Assembly (NCBI RefSeq): GCF_000264995.1
Contig: NW_006767434.1
Coordinates: 29,807-93,806 of the forward strand
DNA from: Punctularia strigosozonata HHB-11173 SS5
Lineage: Eukaryota > Basidiomycota > Agaricomycetes > Corticiales > Punctulariaceae
Direction: 5' to 3'
Length of the DNA: 64,000 nucleotides
Shown piece after piece: positions 23,329 to 35,600 of the stretch. The number at the start of each line of letters is the position of its first letter. The stretch's first letter is position 1. The translations under genes were made by a program, and so were the position numbers. The notes below the pieces were generated by a model. The model had not been told where the DNA came from, did no database searches, and worked only from the letters and a program-made list of their open reading frames with translations.

Positions 23329-23647
23329 GTGCGCATGCGTAGTAAGGAACCCTGTTTGGGGTCCGGGACTGTGCTCCGGACCCCGCAAGCGCTCCAGCGT
23401 ACTGTTCCCGCGTTGCCACTGGATTTGCTGTATTGCGCGTCTTCGACTACTCGCTCGTTGAGTGAAGCGACATACTAGTGCTGGACAGGCGCAAGCGGAC
23501 GATCTCCTTGGGCACAACGATCGAGTAATCACACAGGTCGTTGGGAGACTTGCGGTGATTGCGCGCTTTGTAGAAGGGTACGTGCCCATGCTGGCTACGT
23601 CTTAAACTCATAGACCCATACATCCCTTGGTAGCTTGGCTGTGAAGT
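23329..23647. other. Intergenic region before the sensor-like gene
   Basis: No gene was recognised. The short open frames on both strands are not convincing. It probably contains the promoter of the gene starting at 23648. Confidence 0.35.
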
Positions 23648-25246
23648 ATGAATTCTTCCCGAACTTTTCGACCAGTCCCTCGTCGTGGAGGAAGCTGTTC
23701 ACGATCCCCAGAAGGCGAAACCTTGATCCACCGCCCAGCGTCCTCCATAAGCTCTCTAGAAGCACCCGAACGTGCTATGTCACGCTCTTCGCGCGACGTA
23801 TCCCCAGAACAGACGCATGACAGTCCCTCTCGTCCTCCCCGTTCCCCCGCTGCTCATTCACGGTCTGAATCCAATCGCAGACCCCGCTCCCTGCCTCCCG
23901 ACTACCCAGCCCCTCCAACCACTCCACCATTCCCTGTATCCAGTCTTCCATTACCCGAAGGCACCCATCTGCTCGTCACGTCCGTCTCCGAAGACCCCCC
24001 TCCTCCCTATCCGACTCCTCGCCGCCCCCGTCGCGTGCGCAGACAACACCAACAACGCCGGCCGTCTGACCACAGCCAGCAGTCATTCCCCATCGACGTG
24101 ACAGAGACGTCCCCGCTGCTCCCGGGGTCGCGGCGGACTAGGGGCCGACGCCAGCTGTTGCGAACCCGGACGCTGTCGGAGAGCAGCGCAGCACCATCGA
24201 CCGCGCTAAGCGTCGCTCGCTCTGTGTATTCCTTCTTCTCGACGGACATCGATTCCGATTCGGAGAGCGAGGAGACGGAGCGGCATCAGGCGCTCGGCGA
24301 GGCTGCCAGTGCGCTCGCGCGAGTGGATGCACCCGAGGACGCGCCGCCCCTGCCCGCGTCCGAGAACACGTCTCGAACACTCAAGAAGTGCGGCATCCGG
24401 AAGTATTTCAAGCCGTTGATCCGGGCGACATACTGGAAGGCTATCTTTCACCTTCTGGTGCTCAACTTTCCCTACGCGCTGATAGCATGGATATACCTCT
24501 TCGTCGGGACCTTGGTGAGCCTCCCTTCTTAGTTCGCAATATAGTCTCTGACGGCGATCTGTATAGGCTGGAACTACCCTTCTGATGGCCCTTCCTCTCG
24601 GAGCGGTCCTCTGCTTTTTCAACCTCCTCGGCGCCCGTGCCTTCGCTCGTGGTGAGGTACGCGTAATCCTACTTCGTTCTGCTGTTCGATCCCTGATTCG
24701 CGTCTTCGTCTGGTCAGATCGCTCTGCAGACGACCTTCCATGGTCCGCTGCCGTACCTCCTCCCTCCGCCGATACCGATATTCAGCCGGCCTCGAACACG
24801 AGAGCTGACGACGGAGGAACTCGAGGCGGGTAGGATGCGCAATGGCGCGCGACGGATAGACGACCTCGACTCGGACGAAATCGGTTATGAGGGCGGGTTC
24901 TACAAGAACACGTACGCGATGGTGCGCTTCAGCTTTCCATCTTGCGGCTCAGGATGGTCGCTTATACGTACGACGGACAGTTCACTGATCCGACCTCGTA
25001 CCACGCCCTGTTCTACTTTCTGGTGATCAAGCCCGCAATCACGCTGATCCTGACCGTCCTCGTGCTTGTGCTCCTCCCTGTACGTCTTCCTCACATCCTC
25101 TAACCGTGATCGTTACTAAACACAGTGCTCGCCAGACTTGCGGGGCGCTGATCCTTCCGTTGCCTGCGTTTATGCGCGCGATCAGACGAGTTGGGATGTG
25201 GCAGGCCGGCGTCGCTGTAGAAGGCCTTTGCCTCGGCGTTTCTTGA
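23648..25246 (+). CDS. Integral membrane protein with bacterial-type 'sensor' domain resemblance
   Basis: The N-terminal ~230 residues are disordered and rich in Ser, Pro and Arg, with the motif DVTETSPLLPGSRR. The membrane part follows. One helix is HLLVLNFPYALIAWIYLFVG, and after an intron comes GTTLLMALPLGAVLCFFNLL, then GARAFARGEIALQTTFHG. This order resembles the Putative sensor family (PF13796) of prokaryotes, also seen in mushroom proteins. A soluble loop and a further helix (KPAITLILTVLVLVLL) lead to the end FMRAIRRVGMWQAGVAVEGL at 25246. Five introns can be placed in frame, including a 44-nt one near 24911. Its ligand and role are unknown. Confidence 0.65.
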
Positions 25247-25821
25247 AGCTTGTTACAGACGTGTACATTCACTGCGATGTACAGATTCTCTCCACATCCG
25301 GCAAGCGTCCAGAAAAATAGGTCTGCTAATGTTGTACACCGATATACAAGGCACAAACGCGCTTGATTGATCAGGAATTTACTCGCGCCGACATCCCTAA
25401 AATCCATATCCTCCATGACCTTACGCAGCAATCCATCCTGGGATTTCGTTAGGATCAGAAGTGTCTGGGATTGTATTGTCATCAATCAATTTGTGTGCAA
25501 ACTAAGGTCCGCTTACACATTACATGATCGGGAATGAGACTGTTAGCTTGTTCGTGAACATCTCCTATGTTGAGATCGGTAGGTACCCCTGTATTATATT
25601 ATACGTGCATGCTGATGTGATGAACATGTGCAATCCGCATACTATTGTCATGTGGACCCCTCTCAATGCGCCAGATAATCCCAGCTCGGTTACACCTCTT
25701 GCCATTGTCGCATAAGCCAGTACCTTGACAATAATAAGCCACCGGAGAAAGGAACGATCAATGTGGTAGTTGTGGCACAAACACGTCTCATTCTACCAGG
25801 ACCAAAGCCACCGATCGCCAT
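25247..25821. other. Convergent intergenic region
   Basis: Nothing recognised. This ~575-bp AT-richer stretch lies between two convergent genes and has only short, unsupported open frames. Confidence 0.35.
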
Positions 25822-27783
25822 TCAATTCACAGATACCGGCACTATGGCGGTGTAGGTAGTATTATCCGGCGCGGTCCCAATACTGGAACAGCCGGTTCCC
25901 GAGGCATCGACTTCCTCCGGTTCTTCATAGCAGTCACTCTGTAAATCAATACCAATCAGTGGCTCGTAAATGTCAGTCTATGAACGACTATCAGACCTTC
26001 ACTTCGTTCAAGAAAGTAATTATTTCGCTTTGTGACTGTTCAAGTTCGCTTCGTAGAGCCGAGTGATTCCGGTGCCTTTTCAGAAGTTTCACGTGTCGTT
26101 CCTGCAACCTGAAGAAAGAGACATGGATCGTATGTTCAGATGAATAACAGTTTCTGTTGAACTCCCCATTTCGCCCTCTCTAGGTGTCGTTGCATGGTGC
26201 TTGCGCTGATGTGGTTGGAGGAGGATTTGAACATATTTAGCACTTCTTTGACTAAGGGGCCATCCGGCGGCAATTCAGGCTGCTCTGTATACCACTGGAC
26301 GTTCCGGCGCGCGTCCGGTGGGAATCCTTCGTTGAAATCGGTGGAATCCGACGGCCAGCTGATTCCCTGGTGTCCAGCGTTCGCCTGGTTGGGCGTGAAG
26401 GGCGCCCTGCTGTGGCCTTTCATACGTCATGTGCCCATATCAATTTGCAAACATCGTAACACCATCCGCGGAGGAGATGCTGGGGCCCGTACTCACTGGC
26501 TCGTCCCCAGTAATCTGTGACTTCTTGTGCCTGTGATATCCTATCTAAGGAATTGTCTTGCAAGCCCGCTTCTACAGCAGAATGCTGCACGACCACGGCT
26601 TGTATACACCACAGCTTGTATTAGCTAACTATCATGCCGTGCGTGGAAGCTGTGACACACATGTTCCTTGAGAATGCGTCGACGATGTAACACATCGTAG
26701 CAGTTCTTGGATATCATGCCGCTGCTCGAACGCATGAGATATGGCGTAATTTGCCGTGGTGATTTACGCTCACCTTCACAAGCGCCCACAAGTCGTCATG
26801 ACTAACGATTGCAAGCTCCGCGCTCGGATTCAGGTCCAGCATGTAGTCCGCCAAAGCGTCTAAATCGGTTTGCACCTGACGATTGCATTAAAGAGAATCA
26901 GAGATATTCTGAGGACGCGAATACATTACATGTCACTTACCATGTTCACTGGTCCGTCAGAAGCGACTTCAACACTGCTACGACTTCCAAACGTGGAAAC
27001 CATATCTTGTGACGGTGGCCTTCCTATATAGTAGGGCGAGTCATGAGCTTCTGAACCAGCTTTCACTGCCAATCCACCCCAGCGCCTCTTCTTCACAATG
27101 TAGTAACGGATGAAAACGGTTTGGTTCATTTGATCGGAGATATCAAAATTTGCGGGAACTCCTGTCTGAGGTAAAATTTTGAACAAGCAGGCTGTCAGGA
27201 TTAATAGTTTAATAATACAACCTGCCCACGCTTTACCTGAGAGTCAGCGAAGCTGGTAGACACGGCGAGCGATCGGCCGCCCATATGCGACATGACAACG
27301 CTAGAGCTCGAGCGAGTGTCGGTTATGGAAGGACCTGATCGATACTCGGCGTTTGGTGCCTGTTTCCAAGCCCTGGATATATCTGCTCCCGCCGTGAAGA
27401 AGCTTCCAAGGTTTAGGGTCAGTTTTGCCCCAGCCTGGGCCTGCGCCGCAGTTGCAGTTGCAAAGGCCCAGCTGCTGGTCTTCACCGTCCCATACACAAA
27501 GAGTAGGGTATCTGTCGAATACCCATTCGACGTGGCAAAGTCAAACCAGTGCCTCGCATGCTTGTTACAATGCCGCTTAATCCTTTCGAGCTGCCTGGCA
27601 TGCTCGAGTTCGCCGCGCGGGTTGATTACTAAAATAGCAGCTTGCCTTCCGGCAGAAGAGAAATCAAATTCCATATCCCCTCCCGCAGGTAGGATATTTG
27701 GCGTGCTGAACTGACACTAAGCATAGGAGCAATAGGAGCAATTTCTTACGGTACCTGGCAGCAAGATTTCCGCTGTACTCCAT
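25822..27783 (-). CDS. Mushroom-specific protein of unknown function, possibly 5'-truncated
   Basis: This belongs to a family I recognise as widespread in Agaricomycetes, with no assigned function. The order of segments on the minus strand is typical: an acidic core (PAGGDMEFDFSSAGRQAAIL), VYGTVKTSSWAFATA, a block MNQTVFIRYYIVKKRRW, and then LDALADYMLDLNPSAELAIV followed by SHDDLWALVK. The C-terminal part holds PFTPNQANAGHQGISWPSD and a short coiled coil before the stop at 25822. About 6-7 exons are needed. The chosen ATG (27783) gives only about 10 residues before the core. Relatives usually have a longer N-terminus, and the KDZ transposon starts only 79 bp upstream, so the original 5' end may be lost. 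Confidence 0.6.
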
Positions 27784-27861
27784 GCTGGTATCCGAAAGAT
27801 GTGGTCCTTGACTGAGAAAATTCGGCCTCTTGCTGATGTGTTCAAGGGGAAGGATCAATAC

Positions 27862-27933
27862 TGTTAGGTGCCCTTGTACAAGGATCACGGCTGATAGCCA
27901 TGCTACTGCTTGTAGTGAATTGCGACTATTTAG
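27862..27933 (+). repeat. Left terminal inverted repeat of the KDZ element
   Basis: This pairs with the reverse complement of 39550-39621. By eye about 55 of 72 positions agree, with perfect blocks CTTGTACAAG, ATCACGGCT, GCTTGTAGTG and TATTTAG. Similarity stops abruptly outside TGTTAG, which fixes the outer border. Confidence 0.8.
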
Positions 27934-28084
27934 CCAGGCTCTGGACACGGCAGCGTATTGGTGGGCTGTTCAGCACGGCGCCGGCCCGCGGAGTTCAGAT
28001 ATTGGTATCCGTGCTTCTTTATAGCATTGCCGTGCTTCTTTGGAGGTGAGAATGTGGGAATGATCCAAGAACCCCATCCCTAGG

Positions 28085-28680
28085 CGTTTGGTAGGGCCTC
28101 AAAAGCCTCCGATAGGATCGGAGGAGCTGCTGCGTCCCACTGCTCGCTCGCTTAGCATGCTGGGTGGTTAGTAGGGCCTCGGTAGCTTCGGAGCAGTTCC
28201 GCCCGCCGCTCGGTTAGGGCGCTGGTCCCGCCCTCCGCTCGCTTAGAGCGCTGGTCCCGCCCTCCGTTCGCTTAGCGCGCTCTGGTCCCGCCCACCGCTC
28301 GCTTAGGGCACTGGTCCCGCCCGCCGCTCGCTTAGGGCGCTGGTCCCGCCCACCGCTCGCTTAGGGCGCTGGTCCCGCCCTCCGTTCGCTTAGCGCGCTC
28401 TGGTCCCGCCCACCGCTCGCTTAGCGCACTGGTCCCGCCCGCCGCTCGCTTAGGGCGCTGGTCCCGCCCACCGTTCGCTTAGCGCGCGCTGGTCCCGCCC
28501 ACCGTTCGCTTAGCGGACTGGTCCCGCCCACCGCTCGCTTAGCGGACTGGTCCCGCCCGCCGCTCGCTTAGGGCGCTGGTCCCGCCCACCGTTCGCTTAG
28601 CGCACTGGTCCCGCCCACCGCTCGCTTAGCGCACTGGTCCCGCCCTCCACTCGCTTAGGGTGCTGGTCCCGCTGCTTATG
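28085..28680. repeat. Left subterminal tandem array (29-bp units)
   Basis: From about 28195 a unit of roughly 29 bp, CTGGTCCCGCCCACCGCTCG followed by CTTAGCGCA, is repeated some 16-17 times with small variants (Y-CCGCTCG or CCGTTCG; 29 or 31 bp). Just outside it (28085-28180), GTTTGGTAGGGCC and CCGATAGGATCGG match, in inverted form, the block at 39330-39430 near the other end. The GC-rich repeats probably act as transposase-binding subterminal sites; that role is inferred. Confidence 0.8.
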
Positions 28681-28911
28681 GCGCCACTGCCCGCCTCCCG
28701 CCGCCATTGCCACATTCGTTGCGTAAGCAATCAGATGCAACATATACTTGATCATATTCGTCATGTAGATGTTCAACATTATGATCACGTGCCAGATTTC
28801 CTTTCTGAGATGGGCTCTGAATTTTGACAAGTCAGACCGCACAGTGACTTTGTGTTCAGTGGCATTGTATTCATAGTGTAGAGTGTCATGAGTATCGTGA
28901 ATAAGTTTTCG

Positions 28912-31900
28912 TTACATGTATCTAGTATTCCACGAGTTTCCGGCTTCATCAATACTATCCTCGTCGTCGTCGGTGTCCAAGTCGTCTATGTCAACAGAGC
29001 CACGTGGTTCACGTGCCGTGACCGCCGGTCCGACGACTTCGGGTGCGGTGGCGACGCGATTCTCGACAGCAGGCGGGGAAGAAAGGCTGGAGGTACTGTT
29101 ATCCAAAGGCACTGTGGAGATGGAAGTACGGGGACCAATGGCTGCGGTGTCGCCCTCGATGTGACTCACGACGTGGCTCGAAACGGCGGCCTTCGCGACG
29201 CTGTTTGAGCTGTCGGCCTCGTCGACGCAAATCGGGACATCGGCCTCGTCGACACGGATCGGAACGCCAGCCTTGTCGACGCGGTTCGGGATGTCGGCTT
29301 GGTCGACACGATGGGCGACGTTGGCCTGGTCGACGCGATGGGCGACGTTGGCCTGATCGACGCGATGGGCGACGTGGGCCTGGTCGACGCGATGGGCGAC
29401 GTGGGCCTGGTCGACGCGATGGGCGACGTCGGCCTGATCGACGCGATGGGCGACGTGGGCCTGGTCGACGCGATGGGCGACGTGGGCCTGGTCGACGCGA
29501 TGGGCGACGTCAGCCTCTTCGACGCGATTTGAGACGTTTGACTCCTCGATGCCGATTGGAACGTCGGCCGCAATGCTGTTCGTCGCGCTGGCCGCAATCG
29601 TGGCGTGGTCGCTGCTTGTGGCAGGGGGACTATTAGTATTGTATTCGCTCCTTGCCAAGGCAATGGCGACAGCATCTTGTTCCTTGCAACGTGTGCGAGG
29701 CACGGCGTACTGTATATAACGACCAATCCATTCCGCAGAAAACCCATGTTCGAGCATTATCGGGATCCACTGCCCTGCGAAGTTCCGTGCCTGCTTCCGC
29801 AGAATGGCAGCTTGCTTGTGTGCGTAAGCATGGAGACCGGCCCTAAGATGCGGTGGTGCGTCTCCACGGCGCGCAGGCTGCATCTTCCACCATGACGCTT
29901 GCCATTCGAACCAATGGAGGGTACGTCGCATTTCTTCCTGAAGCAAAACGACTTCTTCAGCCCATCGTGCCGCGCGAGCATCCGTCTTTGCCCACTCGGT
30001 GCGAATTTGCTCGTTGAGCTCCAAATCGGAGATGTCAGAAGAGGAAAGAGGGAGGCCGTTTGGAACAGGTGTCGTCCAGATCCAGGATTTCGCGTATTTT
30101 TGCTGCTTCTTGGCCACCCGGGTGGTTGTCGCATTGCTCTCACGTACTTGCAGGCGGACGCGTTGTTCGATCTCGTCGTCCTCATCCTGTCCGGGACCGC
30201 TGACATCCGCATCGTTCAGCTCCAGTAGATATGTCCTCCAGTTGCCTGTCGGATCAAGTGCTTTGAGCGCATTGAAGGCGGCACGGTACTTGTGCTTTTG
30301 GTTCTCCAGCTTGTCGGAAAAGCCCTTGATGATAGCCTGCGACCGCGTATTGGTGGATTGACCAACACCGAAGACATTCTTGCGCAACCGGGACCGGAGC
30401 CCCTGGTAGACGCGCCGAAGTCGGCGTATATCCGTGAGAGCGTCTTCAGCCTGTGCGATCCGCATTCGGTATTCGACCTTCGCAACATCAAACCGGCAGA
30501 TGTCGGCACGGACCTCTGCTTTGACGCAGGAAGGCAAGAGAAGTCGCGCATTCTCGGGGTGCGCCCCTCCGAGGTGCTCGTCCGAGATTGGTCCGTCAGC
30601 AACGCCGTCTAAAGTATCCCGAACGCCCGGACAGTCCGGCATATACACGGCCTGCACCTTGAAGTAGTTGGCGAGGCTATGCTTGAGTGACACTCTCATC
30701 TGTTGGAGAGAGACCCTTTGCGCAGCGGTGCGTTGGGTTGAACTGGTTGCGCGAAGGCGGATAGCACGTCTGATGTGAACGGGTTAGGGAAGTTCGACAA
30801 CAGTTGCGATGGATACATACTGCTTGTCCTCGAGCACGAAGCCCATTCTGATGAACTCCGATGGCGTTACCGATCCCTGCAGCAATGTCGATGGGGAGGT
30901 GGCCTCCTCGCGCAACAGCTCCTCGCGCAACGAGTCCAAATTACTTGCTAAACGTTTTCGTCAGCAAGATTCATAAAAGCGGCGCACAAGAGACTTGCCT
31001 GTCTCCGGTTCGGCGAAGGGATCCGGCTGTGAATGATCGTTCTGCCACGCGACTACCATGGAACGCCATTTCGCTACGATTTCAGATGGAAACGTCGCAG
31101 TGAAATTGTTGGCGATCTCTTGATAGGCGTCGCGAAGCTGCACGGCGTCAGGCAAGTGGGTGGTAAAGTGATGGCCTGCAGCCAATGAGCATCACAGTTC
31201 CTGACATCCACTCTGTGGAACGCACCGAGATTGACCTTCTTCCGGAAGTTTGCACCTCCAACCATGTCTTCGAGGACGAGCCTCCAATGCCCCAGTCCCA
31301 TCTCGCGGATACTTGTAGCGGCGAGGGCGAGGTACGCCCAGTTTTGCTCAACACTTTCGCCGTGTGTGCGGCCGACACCGCAATTGACGTTGTAAGAGTA
31401 GCGTGTTTGACACGAGGCGCCGTGCGCATAAAGGTGAAACTTCGGGATGAATGCCCGGATGACGAGGAACCAGGGGATAAGAATGATTGCCGGAAGTAAG
31501 GCGAAGCGGGACCGCATGTTGACGCTGTAGATACACATGATGTCGTACGACATGTTGAGGACCTCGATATCTTTGCCGACGACGGAGAGGGCGGAGGCGA
31601 CAACGAAGTCAATATTGGCATATCTGGGTGGGGTGCGAGCTTCAGACGATGCAAAAGGACATAAGCGGCAAACCGACAAAGGACGTACCGTTCCCCCTTC
31701 TGGAGTTCACCGATCCCGTTCGGCAGCATCATGACGTGGCGCGAGCAAACAACGCCGGCAATGCCGGTAGCAATAGTCTTGGAATTACCACGGGTGAGAG
31801 CCTGTTGAACGGCATTGTGCTGACTGCCGCATGGAGGAATCTGAGGACAACACGGTCAAAATTGAACAGAGGGAGGTGTCCAGCACACACCTCATCCAGC

Positions 31901-33355
31901 TGTGTCGCCTCCGAGATGTGCTTGTGATACGCCTCCGGCTCAACGAAATACGACCACCCTGACCCAAATTGCACGTCTTTGACACCGCGATCTTTAAGTT
32001 TGAGCTTGAAGTTTCCGTCGACTGCGATGAACAATGCGTATTTCCATCTGTACAGATTATAATGAGGAATGAACGTGCGCGATACATCCCGATCATACCT
32101 TTCGTCCGGCGGCAAGCTCTTCCAGTCGGCCGGCAAGTTGATATCAGGGTGCGGACACGATGGGCATTTGATGGAAAGGGCGCCACGCGGCGTGGATTGG
32201 GCACCTTCGGGGATGTAGCCGCTGCCGGCTCGCAGCAAAGACTTCAAGTGGCGCCATACTCGAACTGCAAACGAAACCGCATTACGGTGGTGCTAAATAG
32301 CCATCAATCTGTGGCATCCTCAGCGGTGCGACTCGGCATACCTTCACAGGCTGTAGACGAGCGTTATCAGCCTTGAATTCGGTAGCCTGGTAGTAATCCC
32401 AAAGTGTCGTCTTGGCCGTAAGCGACAAAAGATGGAAGGTGTTGAGGTAGTCGAAAGTGATAGCTGTACGGGGGCATTGCCATGATGCGGGGAACCATCG
32501 CGTTCGGAGTAGTTGGATATGAGGTTCGACGCCAGAGCAGCCACAGTATAACACCTTGACAAGATGCGAGCCATTTGTGTGGACAACAGTGAACTTCGAG
32601 TGAGCCGGGATGGGCGATACACACATTCGGCCAGGTGAATGGCCAAGCTGAACAACAAGGCTGCAGTCTCGGAGCGTTGCTCGCTCGAAATGAGTGCCCG
32701 TCCATTTCTATGAAGAGAGTTAGACGACATCTCTGCATCGGAATGTAGGCTCACCTCAATACTGTGAAGCGGAAGGCTTCGATGGACGTCGGCAATGCAG
32801 GATGAGCAAAGGAGGTCGTCGCCAATGCATTCGCAGCAACGCAGCTCGCCCTGGCGCTGCCCGCATTGGCAAAGCTCTATGGGCTTCGAAGGAGCTGTCA
32901 TTACGTGCAACTCCTCCAAGTAGGTCTGCCGATGCGTGTCCACCCACGACTGGAGGTGGGCCTAACGATATTGACTCAGCTCTACTGACTATTAGACGAG
33001 GAGCTGAACGTACCGTGACGGAAGAGTAAGTCTCCCTCTTTTCGTTGTCGTTCTCATCAGAGACGGTGAGGGGCACGGTGTCCATTTCGACGAAGAATTC
33101 ACGAAGGTTCGGCAGGGTGTCCGCGCTTGGCGCGCTGTCAACCTTGATTTCAGGAAATGTCGAGACAGGTCTGGATAGCGAGGGCGTCATTGTCGTGACG
33201 GCCTGAGACCCCAACTTCCCGCCGGGTGTTTTGCGGAGCATTGCTGTCCGTACTGCGCGTACTTCCTCCTTCTTGCGCGGCGGAGGTCGAGAGCTGTGAA
33301 GTTTGCTTCGTTTGAAGGGAGCACTATCGTCAGGCGCTGCGCGTTTACCGGCCAT
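28912..33355 (-). CDS. KDZ transposase with CxC2 zinc cluster
   Basis: This is an RNase H-fold transposase of the Kyakuja-Dileera-Zisupton class. From the ATG at 33355 (MAGKRAAPDD) a disordered basic region leads to the CxC2 cysteine cluster, with C-x-C (CQCG), CC-x2-C and C-x2-C pairs (32800-32890). Then come VVQLGHSPGRMC, FTVVHTNGSHLVKVLYCGC and LLRTRWFPASW. The catalytic core follows: ALFIAVDGNFKLKLKD (first Asp), SYDIMCIYSVNMRSRF (second Asp) and FIPKFHLYAHGASCQTRYSY, then GRTHGESVEQNWAYL (Glu). The long last exon contains a helical coiled-coil part and a C-terminal run of 9-residue repeats. About 6-8 exons are needed. All diagnostic motifs are present, so it could be active. Confidence 0.88.
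29290..29530 (-). repeat. 27-bp coding minisatellite in the transposase C-terminus
   Basis: About nine tandem copies of a 27-bp unit encode VDQAHVAHR or close variants on the minus strand. The unit has no stop in several frames: the plus strand reads the repeat MGDVGLVDA. Copies differ mainly by single substitutions (GTGGGCCTG, GTTGGCCTG, GTCGGCCTG), which implies recent expansion. Confidence 0.85.
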
Positions 33356-34582
33356 TGAGAGGAAGGAGAGCAAGCTTGAAAATTGCTACGTGGCAAGCCG
33401 AGAGGATGACACAGCCCGGCCCGAGACCCATGAACCAATCGGACACCAGCGGCTAGATTCCTGGGCTGACGCCCACACATATACACAGCCGATATCTACT
33501 CTTCATGGACTACTGATTAGCAAGGAGAGAGTCGTAAGTTTACACATCATCATAGGTAAAGTTGTCGAGCACTACCTTATATGTTCGAGATGCAAGATCT
33601 CGATTTTGAACGAGATCACAGTGAATCCACGACGGCTACAGGTAATATAGTCGGCCAGGATTGATTTTGCAACTTCGATATGGTATTCGTGAGGCGGGGT
33701 TGAGAACGCATGCGGATGTTGTGCAGACATCGACCGTAGTACTGCGCCGTGTAACTTCTGATCAGTATGAAACAAAATCGGGTGATCAATGCTACTGATC
33801 GCAACCGATAAACATCGAACGTACTGGCGAGGTGTTACTACAATGAACCGAAGGCGTATGTTGCGATAACGGTGAACGTACGTGCTAGCCCTGCAACATC
33901 CGGACCAAACCATGCACAAATCGATTCCTCTTGTTGTTCATGTCGTCTGCTTGAATCCGCGATGTATGTGTAAACACAATCGGAGATGAATTGCAGTCGT
34001 TAGAACGAATGTTGCCTGAGTATGTCGAGTACGTTAGCCCTTCGAACAGGACTCATGTAGCCGTTCGTCCTTGGTGTTGGTGCCCGGTATTGCCAGAGTT
34101 CGCGTTAGCTAATCTTGAACAGATAAGTCGTTGATAGTTTGAACATAGTGAATGCGCAAGTAGGATAGAACGAATTGCGTGTCAACGTTGCATCCCTGCT
34201 CTTGCACGGCGCGTCGTCGACCTTCCGCTCGTTGACCACAAACTTGCGATGACATGCTTCACAAAGACATAGTACTACTCCAGCATATACTCAGCTTATT
34301 TGGCTACTTCTATGGTATGCAATATGTTCACCAAACCTGCGCAAGGACCTTTTGGGATACACATACTCGATCTTCAACTTGCATGACTTAAGTCTCACAT
34401 CCAGCTCGCTCAGAGCAACTCAGTTTCGCCACCACGAACAAAGTGAGCCAGACAATGGCAGTATATTGATCATAAGGGTCGTTACAGACACAGAATTCGT
34501 TAGGGACACATAACAACGCGGCACAGACAACATTTTGACGAGGAAGGCGACGCGAGAGGATGACCGAGAGCGACTACAGCAA
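33356..34582. other. Non-coding interior of the KDZ element
   Basis: About 1.2 kb lies between the transposase start and the stop of the viroplasmin-like gene. No supported gene is present. It must hold the transposase promoter and the 3' end of the neighbouring gene. It is more AT-rich than its surroundings. Confidence 0.4.
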
Positions 34583-35600
34583 CTACAAGATGTACTGCTC
34601 GAATGCGGGGTCGTCGCTGACCTCAACCCAAGCATGATTCAGCCAAACTCGAACAGCTTTCGCAGCCAGCGCTTGCTCGAAGATTTCCTCGCCTTCCTCG
34701 CGGCTCGCGACCTGAAGGCAAAGCGAGTCCAAAGGTAAGGTATGAGGCTTTGCTATGTGCCTGTACCCAGAATGAGCGTGACCCTGCAAACAAGGACTAC
34801 AACTTACCAGCCTCTTACGACACCAACTCTGTTACCCATGGTAATAACGTACCAGCGAAGGCGAGCAGGAACTTCAGGCACACGAACGCTAGCGGCAGAC
34901 TCACCCCCAGAGGGTTCATTACCAGGCGCAGCACCACTACTGGACGCATCGGAAGAGGATGGTGTCGCTTGCTGAGGCGGCAGCTGCGTTACAACCCGAG
35001 CCACCGAAACTGGCGACGAGACCGGCGCATTCGGAATCGACGACGCGGCTGTGCCAGTGCGGATGGCGATTCCTCCACGAGATCGGAACAAATTCTGAAA
35101 GATGTAGTGAGTACAACATTACTAAGTTATAATCTTACTGACCATAGCATAGGATGGCTTCGAGACGTCGATGGGACCACAGACGTCGTCACAGACTCTG
35201 AAGTCGGGCGGGGGCAGACGCGATGCGCTCTTGCCTGTATCACGACGTGGCTGAGGAGGAGGCGTCAACGGAGGTGGACCTGTAGGCTGCGTCCTATGTG
35301 CAGGACGCACGCGGGCCGAAATACGGCCCTCCTCGGGAGTGAGAGTTCCGGTCGGAGATTCACGTGGCGACGAGGCAGCCGTGGACGAGGTACTCTCACT
35401 GGCCCGGCTCAAGACACCTTCAGGCCCGTCAAGGACAGGACATGTACGTGACATAATGACACTCACCTTCAGCGACCAAAAGCATCTGACGTATTTGCTG
35501 TATCAGAGAGCAGAGCTACGACCAGTCTTCAACATACGGCTACGTCAGAAGGGGATAACCGACTTACCTCCTGCTGCGCGTCTGCGTCGTTATTTTCCAT
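34583..35600 (-). CDS. KDZ passenger protein with viroplasmin / RNase H1 N-terminal-like module
   Basis: Starting at 35600 (MENNDADAQQE), two small introns join to MLLVAEGVLSRASESTSS, a Pro/Ser-rich disordered region. After another intron comes LFRSRGGIAIRTGTAASS, then the C-terminal module. This reads RWYVITMGNRVGVVRGW. After splicing it continues HIAKPHTLPLDSLCLQ, then VASREEGEEIFEQAL, and stops at 34583. The pattern YxVxxGxxxGVxxxW...SREExxxxF is that of the viroplasmin/RNase H1 N-terminal fold, which binds RNA-DNA hybrids or duplexes. The match is mine by eye and is incomplete (the usual GA-x-[YF]-K centre is weak). The gene is internal to the transposon and divergent from the companion gene. 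Confidence 0.6.

Noticed and set aside
28195-28680. CRISPR-like array
   Set aside because: The units are contiguous 29-bp tandem repeats without unique spacers, in a eukaryotic transposon end.
29043-29747. Other frames through the 27-bp minisatellite
   Set aside because: They are stop-free only because the repeat unit is a multiple of three. The frame that continues into the transposase is the real one.
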